This document shows positions 43,911 through 51,570 of a DNA stretch of 64,000 nt, piece after piece (the first letter of the stretch is position 1; each line of letters opens with the position of its first letter). Both the position numbers and the translations under genes were made by a program. Source of the DNA: Flavobacteriaceae bacterium (GTDB lineage: Bacteria > Bacteroidota > Bacteroidia > Flavobacteriales > Flavobacteriaceae); NCBI GenBank assembly GCA_020435965.1, contig JAGQYS010000037.1, positions 1-64,000 on the forward strand, read 5' to 3'. Under the pieces are notes generated by a model. The model saw nothing but the letters and a program-made list of their open reading frames with translations. It had not been told where the DNA came from and ran no database searches.

Positions 43911-43945
43911 AAACCCTAATGCACTACCAATGTATTAGGGTTTGA
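43911..43945 (+). terminator. Intrinsic terminator
   Basis: The stem AAACCCTAAT / ATTAGGGTTT with a 13-nt loop directly follows the HTH gene, 31 bp before the vapE start. Only a short T-run follows. Confidence 0.65.
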
Positions 43946-43978
43946 TATTGTTAACCTTTTCACAACAGCAACAAATAG

Positions 43979-45196
43979 ATGCAGCAAGATAATAAAAAAA
44001 TATCAACTCTTCAGGTCGTTAAAGAAAACGAAAATGACAAAGAAATAACTACTGTATTTCATAAAGCTGAAGACTACATAAGTAACCATTATAAAATAAG
44101 GTTCAATACTGTTTCTCTTGATATTGAATCATCAATTATTGGTAGTAATGATTGGGCTTCTTGTAACGATAACTCTCTTTGGGTAGATATTCAAAAAAAG
44201 GGCATTAAAATTGGGCAAAACTCATTAAAAGCAATCTTAAAGAGTGATTTTGTTCCAAGATTCAATCCAATTGAAAGTTATTTTAAAAATCTTCCTGAAT
44301 GGGATCGTAAGCAAGACCATATTTCCAAGTATGCTGAATTTATAAAACTATCGCCTGGAGAAGATAAAAAACAATACTTATATCACTTTAAAAAGTGGTG
44401 CGTAAGGACAGTTAAATGTGCTTTAATTGAGAGTTACTTTAATAAACAGGCTTTTGTGCTTACAGATGATGGGAAAGGGCAGAACATAGGTAAATCGACT
44501 TGGTGTCGCAATCTTTGTCCTCCTATACTATCTAAATATATCGCAGAGGATATTAGCAATAATGATAAAGATACAAGAATACTGATTTGCAAAAATTTCT
44601 TGATAAATATGGATGAGCTGGCAGCTTTATCAAAAAAAGAAATTAATCAACTAAAATCACTTTTCTCAAAGGATAAGATTAATGACAGACTGCCATACGA
44701 TTCAAAAAACTCCATAATTCCAAGAATTGCATCATTTATTGGTTCAACCAATATGTCAACATTCTTGCATGATGAAACTGGAAGTGTTCGTTGGCTATGT
44801 TTTGTAATAGAGGATATAGACTGGAGTTATAAAAAGAATTTTAATGTTGATAAATTATGGTCACAGGCTTATTCCCTTTCAAAGGATAAAACTTTTATGG
44901 CTGAGCTTACAAGAGAAGATATTATTGAAAATGAGCGTAGGAACGATAAGTTTCAATTTTTGACTGCTGAACGAGAATCATTAAGTAAATATTTTGAGCC
45001 TTCTGATGCTGGTAATAGTAGAGCGGAACATCTTACTGCAACAGATATTACAAATTACTTAAGAACCTTTACAACCATAAATCTTAATAACATCCAAATT
45101 GGAAAGGCATTAAAGGCTTGTGGTTTTGAAAAAGTAAAGGTTAAGGATGCTTATGGATATTATGTAGAAAAGAAACCAATAAATTATCCTTCCTAA
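43979..45196 (+). CDS. VapE-family replication protein (SF3-like ATPase)
   Basis: A 405-residue protein of the virulence-associated E family. It has the N-terminal PIESYFKNLPEWD segment, a Walker A-like GKGQNIGKSTW near residue 165, a Walker B-like region FLINMDELAALSK, and the sensor segment IASFIGSTNMSTFLHDETGSVRWLCF. VapE proteins replace or accompany primase-helicase in satellites such as SaPI-like islands. No primase active-site domain is visible in front, so it probably acts as replicative helicase/initiator. Iteron-like repeats follow it directly. Confidence 0.9.
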   Translation: MQQDNKKISTLQVVKENENDKEITTVFHKAEDYISNHYKIRFNTVSLDIESSIIGSNDWASCNDNSLWVDIQKKGIKIGQNSLKAILKSDFVPRFNPIESYFKNLPEWDRKQDHISKYAEFIKLSPGEDKKQYLYHFKKWCVRTVKCALIESYFNKQAFVLTDDGKGQNIGKSTWCRNLCPPILSKYIAEDISNNDKDTRILICKNFLINMDELAALSKKEINQLKSLFSKDKINDRLPYDSKNSIIPRIASFIGSTNMSTFLHDETGSVRWLCFVIEDIDWSYKKNFNVDKLWSQAYSLSKDKTFMAELTREDIIENERRNDKFQFLTAERESLSKYFEPSDAGNSRAEHLTATDITNYLRTFTTINLNNIQIGKALKACGFEKVKVKDAYGYYVEKKPINYPS

Positions 45197-45384
45197 GTTA
45201 CCTAAAATCGATTAGGACAATAAATGTAAGGTGTTTTAGTGGGTAAGATGATTTAAAATGTTCTTACCCTAAGTTGACTTAATTTAAAAATTAGGTAAGA
45301 TGAAAGGGGGAATAGGTAACTTAAAATTGATTTTATATAGTTGTTTATCAGTAAGTTATAGATAAGGGTAAGATGGGTAAGAAG
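45194..45384. repeat. Iteron-like cluster after vapE (candidate origin)
   Basis: GGTAAGATG occurs at 45242, 45294 and 45367, with a variant GGTAAGAAG at 45376 and an inverted TTCTTACCC at 45261. An outer inverted pair TAAGTTACC (45194) / GGTAACTTA (45315) is also present. The stretch is AT-rich, gene-free and adjacent to the replication protein, the usual place for a satellite replication origin. Confidence 0.55.
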
Positions 45385-45403
45385 AATTTATAAAATATTT
45401 AAA

Positions 45404-45751
45404 ATGGAATCAAAAAACAAAGGAAAAAAAGAGGTTAGGGATCTATTGATAAAATACTCTATTGATGGATGCGAAAGGTTGAATAAAAGTGACCTATTTC
45501 TTGACGAAATTAGAGTGCCAATAAAAGTTAGGGAGGGGATAAACAAATTTCCTCTCAGGATAAAAGCATACTCATTAAGAAGTTACAGTAATCCATTAAA
45601 AATCAAAAAAATAGTAGAAATAGCATTATCTAATTTTCGTGAAGAATTTAAGAAGGACAAATCTTTATGCTACTTAGACATTATTATAAGCGAATCCTTG
45701 CATCCAAGAAACAGAGGAGAGCTGGATTTAATTGACTTAACTAAACAATAA
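45404..45751 (+). CDS. Island protein of unknown function (115 aa)
   Basis: A 115-residue basic soluble protein (ENKGKKEVRDLL-type N-terminus after MESK; a later FREEFKKDKSLCYLDIIISES strand). No recognised motif. It lies just after the iteron cluster and 12 bp before the next small gene, so it may be under origin-proximal control. Confidence 0.6.
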   Translation: MESKNKGKKEVRDLLIKYSIDGCERLNKSDLFLDEIRVPIKVREGINKFPLRIKAYSLRSYSNPLKIKKIVEIALSNFREEFKKDKSLCYLDIIISESLHPRNRGELDLIDLTKQ

Positions 45752-45763
45752 TATTATTAATAA

Positions 45764-45997
45764 ATGGAAACTTTAAAATTCAAGGTTGTAATTCATAAAC
45801 CAGTTAACAAAAACTTCAGTTTAGAGGAAATGCAGCAAATTAAGGTGCATGAAGATTATTTAATTGAAGAGAGTACAATAAACATACTTTACAACTACAA
45901 ACCTACAAGCGCTTTTAATAAAGAAAACTTCGTTGCCTTCATGCTAAAGCATCTGAAGAAGAAGTACCTGGCTAATGAAGTTAGTCTAGAGCCATAA
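45764..45997 (+). CDS. Island protein of unknown function (77 aa)
   Basis: A 77-residue small protein (METLKFKVVIHKPVNKNF..., ending VSLEP). Alternating hydrophobic strand at the N-terminus, then helices. No family recognised. It forms a short operon with the preceding gene. Confidence 0.58.
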   Translation: METLKFKVVIHKPVNKNFSLEEMQQIKVHEDYLIEESTINILYNYKPTSAFNKENFVAFMLKHLKKKYLANEVSLEP

Positions 45998-46088
45998 TTA
46001 AAAACAATTTAAAAACAACAACACTATAATTAAAATTTATTATTTTTGACAGTACCCTTCACTTTTATAAATCACAAACACAAAAATT

Positions 46089-46907
46089 ATGAAAAATCAA
46101 AATTTTGCCTATGGCAATAGTTTAAGTGAGGGCCACAATGAACCTCCAGTAGCTTTAGCAGGTTTTTTTTCATGGCTTAAAAGAGCCGTGACAAATGTTG
46201 TTAGAGCTGTTGCAAAAGTATCACACGATCCATTTTTTGCAATCAACATAATAGAAGATGCTTTTGATGGCAATGGATTTACAATCGGAATTAAATCGAG
46301 TGGGATCAATCTAAATCAAAATCTTAATTTAACTGCTCAAGACGAAGTTAAACTAGATAATTGGGTAAATAACAATTTTCTGCCATTCTATAAGCAGTAT
46401 TTCATTAAAATTAAGGAATACAACTTAAATCCACCTACTGTTAAGGTGTTTAAGGCGTTCTTTGATGAAGCAATGGAGTTTATTGCTTTAATTGATTGGT
46501 ATAGAGACTTTGTAAAGTTTAATGGAGAAACTTATTTGTCTTCAGATGCTATAAATGCTAGAAATCAATTTTTGGATATCCAAATGCGTGTCCTGGAGAA
46601 GGAAATAAACAAATATATTTCATCTACTAATGTAAATTTGAACCAAACAACAAAAAACCAGGTAATCGATCCTGAGAAATACTCCTCTTTATTATTTAAT
46701 CTACCATCAAATACAACAATAAGTGTAGTACAACAATCGGAATCAACCGAAAATGTTGTAATGGTATCAAATGATCCGCCTGTACTTGAAGAAAACAAAA
46801 AGAAGTCTAATGGAGCAGGGTTATTTTTTTTGGCACTAATAGGCTTGAGCTTCATTCTTTCTCTGAATAGTAAAAAGGAAGTGCCAGAAGAAAGTAATGC
46901 TGATTGA
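46089..46907 (+). CDS. Tail-anchored membrane protein of the island
   Basis: A 272-residue protein with no N-terminal signal peptide. Residues about 20-45 form an amphipathic helix (GFFSWLKRAVTNVVRAVAKV) and a helical domain follows (residues 80-180). One C-terminal membrane helix (GAGLFFLALIGLSFILSL) leaves a short acidic tail. This topology fits a membrane-active or anchoring protein. In satellites this position often carries cargo or phage-interference genes. The role is not known; it is followed by a terminator. Confidence 0.68.
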   Translation: MKNQNFAYGNSLSEGHNEPPVALAGFFSWLKRAVTNVVRAVAKVSHDPFFAINIIEDAFDGNGFTIGIKSSGINLNQNLNLTAQDEVKLDNWVNNNFLPFYKQYFIKIKEYNLNPPTVKVFKAFFDEAMEFIALIDWYRDFVKFNGETYLSSDAINARNQFLDIQMRVLEKEINKYISSTNVNLNQTTKNQVIDPEKYSSLLFNLPSNTTISVVQQSESTENVVMVSNDPPVLEENKKKSNGAGLFFLALIGLSFILSLNSKKEVPEESNAD

Positions 46908-46928
46908 TTTAAAATATGGTCTCTCATA

Positions 46929-46960
46929 AAAAAAGCAGTTCTTTTGATCTGCTTTTTCTA
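46929..46960 (+). terminator. Intrinsic terminator
   Basis: The stem AAAAAGCAG / CTGCTTTTT with a 10-nt loop is flanked by A and T runs, 22 bp after the tail-anchored protein gene. Confidence 0.85.
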
Positions 46961-47414
46961 TAATATCATTATTTTTGTCATGTGATTACGTTCGCGGCTT
47001 ATTCCAAGAAAATACATCACTTTTTTAAGGCAACTTAGCACGACTTAACTGCTCTGATTTTTCAACAGGTACGCTTGGTTGTCTTTTTAATAGTAGGTGT
47101 TTAACAATATGCATTAATACACCTTATTAAATGAGTGGTTTGGATGAATAAAAAAAAGTGAGCTTTTCGATTACAAGTTGGCTACAATTGCCAACGGTTC
47201 AAAAAACCCACGGAACAAATATACAAAAAAACCAACAACAACAACAAACTAATAGCGTAATACACCACAATAATAATAACAAGAAGTGGTTGTTGTTAAT
47301 ACTACACCACAATAAAGAGGATAATTATGCAAATAAAAACCTCACTTGTCCAAAGAATCGCCAAAGCTATCTAGCAGCCCAAATGAGGTTCATAATAAAG
47401 GAAAATCTACCTTT

Positions 47415-47660
47415 AAAAATCCGTTAGATTACGTAACAGTAAATCCAAAGTGAAATCTGCTTTATCTAACGGATTAGAGAACAAATCTACAAATTTCCTT
47501 TGATATCTTAGTTAATCTGATAATTTATTTTGCAAGAACTAAAAACGTAATGCACCACAATAATAATAACAAGAAATGGTTGTTATTAAAACGTAGTAAT
47601 TTACAATTTCCTTAGTGTTTATGGGCGCTTTCAATGTGTAACAATAGTGTAATAATAACG
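47415..47660. repeat. Diverged direct repeat, copy 1
   Basis: About 245 bp that recur 364 bp later. Copy 1 contains a perfect 12-bp stem AATCCGTTAGAT / ATCTAACGGATT (47418-47429 with 47464-47475) around a 34-nt loop. It also has a nearly invariant block ATTTCCTTTGATATCTTAGT and a type II hairpin. The loop contains CAAAG, complementary to CTTTG of the invariant block, so a pseudoknot is possible. Confidence 0.75.
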
Positions 47661-47778
47661 AAATGCACCACACATTAATAACTAAATACATCACAATAAA
47701 TAATAATAATAACTAAATACTCCACCACAACCACACCAACAATATGCACAACATTAAGTTACTGGAGTATTTAAATAA

Positions 47779-48030
47779 AAAAATCCGTTAGATTACATGA
47801 TGGCAAAGCCCTAGAGCAATCCACCTTATCTAACGGACAGTACAAATCTATAAATTTCCTTTGATATCTTAGTTGATCTGATAATTTATTGTGCAAAAAC
47901 TAAAAACGTAATGCACTACAATAAAGAATAACAACAACAAGAAAACGTTGTTGTTATTGCACGTGTATTATCAATTTCATTAGGATTTATGGGTGTTTTA
48001 GTGATAGTGCAACAATTATTAATAACAACA
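47779..48030. repeat. Diverged direct repeat, copy 2
   Basis: Copy 2 of the same unit. The type I stem (TCCGTTAGAT / ATCTAACGGA, 47784-47793 with 47828-47837) is kept around a loop of again 34 nt whose sequence has largely changed, still containing CAAAG. The type II hairpin has grown to 12 perfect bp (47927-47938 with 47947-47958), with both arms changed to keep pairing. Confidence 0.75.
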
Positions 48031-48185
48031 AATAATGCATGTTGTTAATTGTTATTGTGTGCAAATAAAAAAAGATTTGACAGGGTTTACGTTGCTTAAA
48101 TTGCTCAATCCAATCTTAATTAAATGTCCGTTCTTTGTTTAAATAGTGTAGGAATTATAATTACAAAAATAATAATTTCTCGTTA

Positions 48186-48254
48186 TTAATTATGCTCCTC
48201 TAAATGGGTTAAAAGAAGGGCGTTTAATTCTGATAATTCTTTTTGAGTATTCAT
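48186..48254 (-). CDS. Possible 22-residue peptide
   Basis: A mini-ORF (MNTQKELSELNALLLTHLEE then HN) whose ATG begins 3 nt after the stop of the upstream reverse gene. The spacing is suitable for coupled translation, and it would be amphipathic helical. Only position supports it. Confidence 0.3.
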   Translation of the reverse strand: MNTQKELSELNALLLTHLEEHN

Positions 48255-48256
48255 TT

Positions 48257-48607
48257 TTATAATGTTTTGGTTATATCAATTAATCCTAGGTTTTTGCTTG
48301 CTTCTTCTAATGTTCTGGGCAAATATTTACAAATTTCTTTTTCAAGACCTTTCAGCACATCTAAAAAGTCTAAAAGCTCCTCAACATGGTAAATTAGATC
48401 AGATCTAAACTTAGAGTCATCACTTCGCTCACTACACAAACTAATTTTTAAAATCTCTTTTAAAATGTCAGAATAACTTTGAGCATCGGCATATTTTGTT
48501 AATTCTGTAACAGAAGACAATACCAGTCTTGTAGCTTTACGGTGAGGGTCTTCTTTTAGGTCGCTTTCGCTTAATTCTTTTTGATTGTTGTTAATTGCTG
48601 TTTCCAT
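48257..48607 (-). CDS. Reverse-oriented island protein of unknown function (116 aa)
   Basis: A 116-residue helical protein. I choose the ATG at 48607 (METAINNNQKELSESDLK); an upstream in-frame start would add a hydrophobic, AT-derived extension of 19 residues. It is acidic, without membrane span; residues 25-105 are probably a helical bundle. It is the only minus-strand gene of the element, facing away from ssrA's right att site. Possibly cargo or regulator. Confidence 0.62.
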   Translation of the reverse strand: METAINNNQKELSESDLKEDPHRKATRLVLSSVTELTKYADAQSYSDILKEILKISLCSERSDDSKFRSDLIYHVEELLDFLDVLKGLEKEICKYLPRTLEEASKNLGLIDITKTL

Positions 48608-48670
48608 TATATTGAATTTTGAAATTATTAACCTAAAGTAGAAATATAAATGGATAAATAACAAAGTAAA

Positions 48671-48691
48671 TTGTCAACTATTTTGTCAACT
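48671..48691 (+). repeat. Two 12-bp-spaced arm-type repeats (right)
   Basis: TTGTCAACT occurs at 48671 and 48683 with the same 12-bp step and the same 21-bp sequence as the left-end repeats at 41126-41146. They are probably right-end integrase arm sites. Confidence 0.7.
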
Positions 48692-48731
48692 ATAATAAAA
48701 AACCCTTGCATAATAATAGATACAAGGGTTT
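48692..48731 (-). terminator. Element-borne terminator for ssrA
   Basis: On the minus strand the stem AACCCTTG / CAAGGGTT with a 14-nt loop is followed by TTTTATTAT. It lies directly behind the 3' end of ssrA but inside the island, replacing the original terminator that was displaced to the left end. Confidence 0.8.
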
Positions 48732-48747
48732 ATTGTGGAGTCGCCGA
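48729..48747. repeat. Right attachment-site repeat in ssrA
   Basis: The second 19-bp copy TTTATTGTGGAGTCGCCGA. It overlaps the acceptor-stem 3' end of ssrA, so integration leaves the tmRNA sequence whole. Confidence 0.9.
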
Positions 48748-49131
48748 GAATCGAACTCGGGTCCAAACAAGTAACCAAAGAGCTTTCTACACGCTTATTC
48801 TATTCTTGGGTTTTCGATTGCAAGCTGGTAAAAGACAACCTACTTACAACTTAGCTTTTTAATCTCGAAAGTGCATCAAAGCGCTACACCATCTTAGTTA
48901 ATATTTACGATGCCTATATTAAGAACGCCATTAACCAAGGCTTTCTGGAGACATTTAGCTTGCACACCTTGTGTGCCTAGGCTTGAAACTTACTATAATT
49001 CAGTTATTAAGCAGCTAAAGCGTAGTTATTCTCGCCGTTTAAAAAGTTGACCTAGCCTTTTACGTGTTTCAAAGTCATTACACGACGTGCTTACCGTTTC
49101 ATTAATCTCGCTGTCAAAACCAGTCGACCCC
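48736..49131 (-). ncRNA. ssrA: Transfer-messenger RNA (tmRNA)
   Basis: About 396 nt. The 5' end GGGGTCGACTGG pairs with the 3' end CGACTCC; the T-arm segment GGACCCGAGTTCGATTCTCGG is preserved (19-mer core GACCCGAGTTCGATTCTCG). The tag ORF reads GGC GAG AAT AAC TAC GCT TTA GCT GCT TAA TAA, giving GENNYALAA, the flavobacterial tag ending in LAA. The terminal CCA is not encoded. It rescues stalled ribosomes with SmpB. Its 3' end is the integration site of the adjacent element. Confidence 0.95.
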
Positions 49132-49244
49132 AAAATTTTAATGAATTTCCCCTATTCAAGGAAAAGGATTGCTAAGTTACAAAAAAAGTTGTGCAACAGC
49201 GTAAATCCTCTTATTTTCGTACAAAATTTATACCAAATTCAACT

Positions 49245-50447
49245 ATGAAGTTTGCCATTATTAAAGAGCGTAAAAATCCGCCAGATAGACGTGTTGTGTT
49301 TTCACCTGAAAAACTAGCTGAAGCAAGAAAACAGTTTCCTGATGCTGAGTTTGTTGTAGAGTCTAGTAATATTAGAGTATTTCCAGATTCTGCCTACAAA
49401 GCCTTAGGGTTTAAGGTTACAGACGATGTGTCAGATTGTGATGTCATGATTGGTGTAAAAGAAGTACCAATAGAGAATCTAATTCCTAATAAAAAATATT
49501 TCTACTTTTCTCATACTATAAAAAAGCAGCCTTATAATAGAAAACTTTTGGTTGCTATGCTAGAAAAAAACATCGAAATGTATGACCATGAAACCATTAT
49601 AAAGAAAAGTGGATCAAGATTGATAGGTTTTGGACGTTATGCAGGTTTGGTAGGGACTTACAATGGTTTTAGGGCTTTAGGGTTACGAGATAATTTATTC
49701 AACTTGCCAAAAGTTGAAACACTTGCAGATTTAGATGAGGTTAAAGCTGAGTTAGACAAAATTACATTGCCTAATATTAAAATTTTACTCACAGGGACAG
49801 GGAAAGTGGCTCAAGGAGCTAAAGAGATTTTAGACCATTTAAAGGTAAAAGAGGTCAGTGATGCACTTTATTTAACCTCTAAATTCACAGAACCAGTTTA
49901 TGTAATGGCAGATGTTATGGAATATGCCAAACGTAAAGATGGGAAAGTAGGTAATAAGCAAGAATTTTATAAAGATCCTTCAGGTTATGAAAGTAATTTC
50001 ATGCCTTATGCTAAGGAAACGGATATGTTTGTAGCAGGACATTTTTATGGTAATAACGCACCTTATTTATTTACCAGAGAGGATGCTAAAAGTCCTGATT
50101 TCAATATCAATCTTGTGGCTGACATTAGCTGTGATGTTGATGGTCCTGTGGCTTCTACCTTAAGAGCTTCAACCATTGCAGATCCTTTTTATGGTTATGA
50201 TGCTAAAACTGAAAAAGAAGTTGCTTTTGATACAAAAGATGCCATAACTGTTATGGCAGTTGATAATTTGCCTTGTGAATTACCTAAAGATGCCAGTGAA
50301 GGTTTTGGAGAGATGTTTTTAGAAAACGTAATTCCAGCATTTTTTAATGGCGATGAAAGAGGGATTTTAAAACGTGCTAAAATTACTGAAAACGGAAAAC
50401 TAACTGAGCGATTTAGTTATCTTCAGGATTATGTTGATGGGAAGTAA
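49245..50447 (+). CDS. NAD(P)-dependent oxidoreductase, LYS1/alanine dehydrogenase-like
   Basis: A 400-residue protein. I choose the ATG at 49245 (MKFAIIKERKNPPDRRVVF). The N-terminal alanine-dehydrogenase/PNT-like domain contains VGVKEVPIENLIPNKKYFYFSHTIKKQ and YDHETI. The nucleotide-binding part has ILLTGTGKVAQGAKEIL, which is a GxGxxxxG loop, and a late VADISCDVDGP segment. It resembles saccharopine dehydrogenase (LYS1 type). Amino-acid substrate is not certain. It is divergent from ssrA with a short promoter region (TTG, 20 nt, TATTTTCG). Confidence 0.8.
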   Translation: MKFAIIKERKNPPDRRVVFSPEKLAEARKQFPDAEFVVESSNIRVFPDSAYKALGFKVTDDVSDCDVMIGVKEVPIENLIPNKKYFYFSHTIKKQPYNRKLLVAMLEKNIEMYDHETIIKKSGSRLIGFGRYAGLVGTYNGFRALGLRDNLFNLPKVETLADLDEVKAELDKITLPNIKILLTGTGKVAQGAKEILDHLKVKEVSDALYLTSKFTEPVYVMADVMEYAKRKDGKVGNKQEFYKDPSGYESNFMPYAKETDMFVAGHFYGNNAPYLFTREDAKSPDFNINLVADISCDVDGPVASTLRASTIADPFYGYDAKTEKEVAFDTKDAITVMAVDNLPCELPKDASEGFGEMFLENVIPAFFNGDERGILKRAKITENGKLTERFSYLQDYVDGK

Positions 50448-50466
50448 TTAGGTGTCTAGAACAAAA

Positions 50467-50495
50467 AAACCAATCAAAATTTTGATTGGTTTAAG
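50467..50495. terminator. Intrinsic terminator
   Basis: A perfect inverted repeat AAACCAATCAAAA / TTTTGATTGGTTT after the oxidoreductase gene. It is convergent with the cold-shock gene and can serve both. Confidence 0.75.
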
Positions 50496-50523
50496 CTGTA
50501 ATAAAAAAATATATTAGTATTTA

Positions 50524-50715
50524 TTAGACGACTCTAACATTTACTGCATTCATACCTTTTTTACCTTCTTTTAATTCAAACTCTACGTTGTCACCTTGGT
50601 TAATTTCATCAATTAAACCAGTTACGTGAACAAAGTATTCTGTGTTTGAACCTGTTTCTGTAATGAAACCAAAACCTTTAGTTCCATTGAAGAATTTTAC
50701 TGTACCGTTTTTCAC
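50524..50715 (-). CDS. Cold-shock domain protein (CspA family)
   Basis: A 63-residue single cold-shock domain, starting GTG (MKNGTVKFFNGTKGFGFITE). RNP-1 is KGFGFI and RNP-2 is EYFVHV. It binds single-stranded RNA or DNA. The GTG start is fixed by the family's opening motif. A leader of about 100 nt upstream (50716-50827) is free of genes, as is common for regulated csp messages. Confidence 0.92.
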   Translation of the reverse strand: MKNGTVKFFNGTKGFGFITETGSNTEYFVHVTGLIDEINQGDNVEFELKEGKKGMNAVNVRVV

Positions 50716-50827
50716 TGTAATAATATTTAGTTTAGGTAAAAGTACTATTTATAATGTCTTGCTCCTAGTTTTTCTCTAAATTTTACTATTTGATTATGTA
50801 AACTTTGTTTGATAAGTGGTTTGTTTT

Positions 50828-51565
50828 TTACCTTTCTGAAGTGTTTTGGCTAAGCCTGATTTGAATTCTTCTTAAAAGTTCTGTGGCTTGAATTTTATAG
50901 TTTTTTGTCATTGCCAAGTGATTGTTAGTAGCAAGCATATTATGTAGAGCAACACGTTTTCTATAATCTTCGCTTTCTGTAAAATAGGCTATCATTTCAT
51001 CATTAAATTTTCCTTGCGATAAATCAACAAACCAAGAATATTCCCTCAACTCATTTAAGTTTTTCATCACTTCATTTTCTAAGCGCTCATTATTTTTGTC
51101 TATTATTGGTTTGAACAATGAGTAAATCTGAATGATACTTATAATTAAACTGTCTTTTTGGTTTGTAGTTTCGCTCGATAAATTTTTTAAAAGTTCATAA
51201 CCTTTGGTTTGAATATTAAATGGCGAATAAAATGTGGTTAGTGAGGCACATTCTATGCAATCTTTATAATTTTCCTTTTTAAGCTGTTTGTTAATAATGA
51301 TATTACTTTTTACTTGAAGCGTATCATAAAGTCTTACTACCTGACCTGCAACCAAGGTGTCAGTCTCTAAATCATAAGCAACGGTTCTTAAAATATTATT
51401 AAGTTCTGTTTTTTGTTTTCTGTTTTCGTTCCAGTTATTAACTTGAAGGGCCAATAAAATACCAATCATAACAAGAATAATCTCACCAATTGCGTAAAGT
51501 AAATAGGCAGTTATTTTGTTGTTTTTGAGCATATTCTTTCTGACCTTTCGGAATATCTTAAGCAT
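50828..51565 (-). CDS. DUF6090 family membrane protein (copy A)
   Basis: A 245-residue protein. The N-terminal block (KITAYLLYAIGEIILVMIGILLALQVNNWNE, about residues 17-48) is the DUF6090 membrane anchor; the C-terminal 190 residues are helical and presumably periplasmic. It is one of three members in this window. Function unknown. It ends the unit that begins with the TolB-like protein gene 5 bp upstream. Confidence 0.82.
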   Translation of the reverse strand: MLKIFRKVRKNMLKNNKITAYLLYAIGEIILVMIGILLALQVNNWNENRKQKTELNNILRTVAYDLETDTLVAGQVVRLYDTLQVKSNIIINKQLKKENYKDCIECASLTTFYSPFNIQTKGYELLKNLSSETTNQKDSLIISIIQIYSLFKPIIDKNNERLENEVMKNLNELREYSWFVDLSQGKFNDEMIAYFTESEDYRKRVALHNMLATNNHLAMTKNYKIQATELLRRIQIRLSQNTSER

Positions 51566-51570
51566 TTGAA

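Larger units (their letters stand above)
46961..48185. other. 1.2-kb non-coding region with repeated stem-loops
   Basis: No convincing coding sequence; the only long open frame is low-complexity repeat translation. Two stem-loop types alternate. Type II, an AACAA / TTGTT stem, occurs at 47274-47298, 47564-47588 and 47927-47958. Type I has long stems at 47338-47390, 47418-47475 and 47784-47837. The motif GTAATGCAC-CACAATAA precedes each type II hairpin with small changes. The region looks like structured RNA or a DNA-recognition locus of the element. Confidence 0.75.
40988..48747. mobile_element. Integrative element in ssrA, phage-satellite-like
   Basis: A 7.7-kb element bounded by a 19-bp direct repeat (TTTATTGTGGAGTCGCCGA) at 40988-41006 and 48729-48747; the right copy is the 3' end of the tmRNA gene. 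Next to the left copy lies a tyrosine integrase. The element carries an excisionase-like HTH protein, a VapE replication protein followed by iteron-like repeats, three orphan genes, a 1.2-kb non-coding repeat region and a reverse-oriented small gene. There are no conjugation genes and no structural phage genes that I recognise. Size and gene set fit a phage-inducible island or satellite better than a complete prophage or ICE. Confidence 0.88.

Noticed and set aside
47164..47181. An 18-bp match with two mismatches (TTTTCGATTACAAGTTGG) to a segment of ssrA at about 48811, and a 12-bp match ATCTTAGTTAAT.
   Set aside because: The distances do not fit a tmRNA fragment, and about one such match is expected by chance in 64 kb of AT-rich DNA.
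47158..47427. An 89-codon open frame starting with GTG, rich in Gln, Asn and His.
   Set aside because: The frame runs through AAC/AAT/CAC repeats and two hairpins. Composition is low complexity and nothing supports a start; it is translation of the repeat region.
47415..48030. The GTTAGAT / ATCTAAC pairs in the island repeats resemble integron attC ends.
   Set aside because: The order within each hairpin is the reverse of RYYYAAC...GTTRRRY, units are longer than usual, there is no integron integrase, and no cassette genes lie between.
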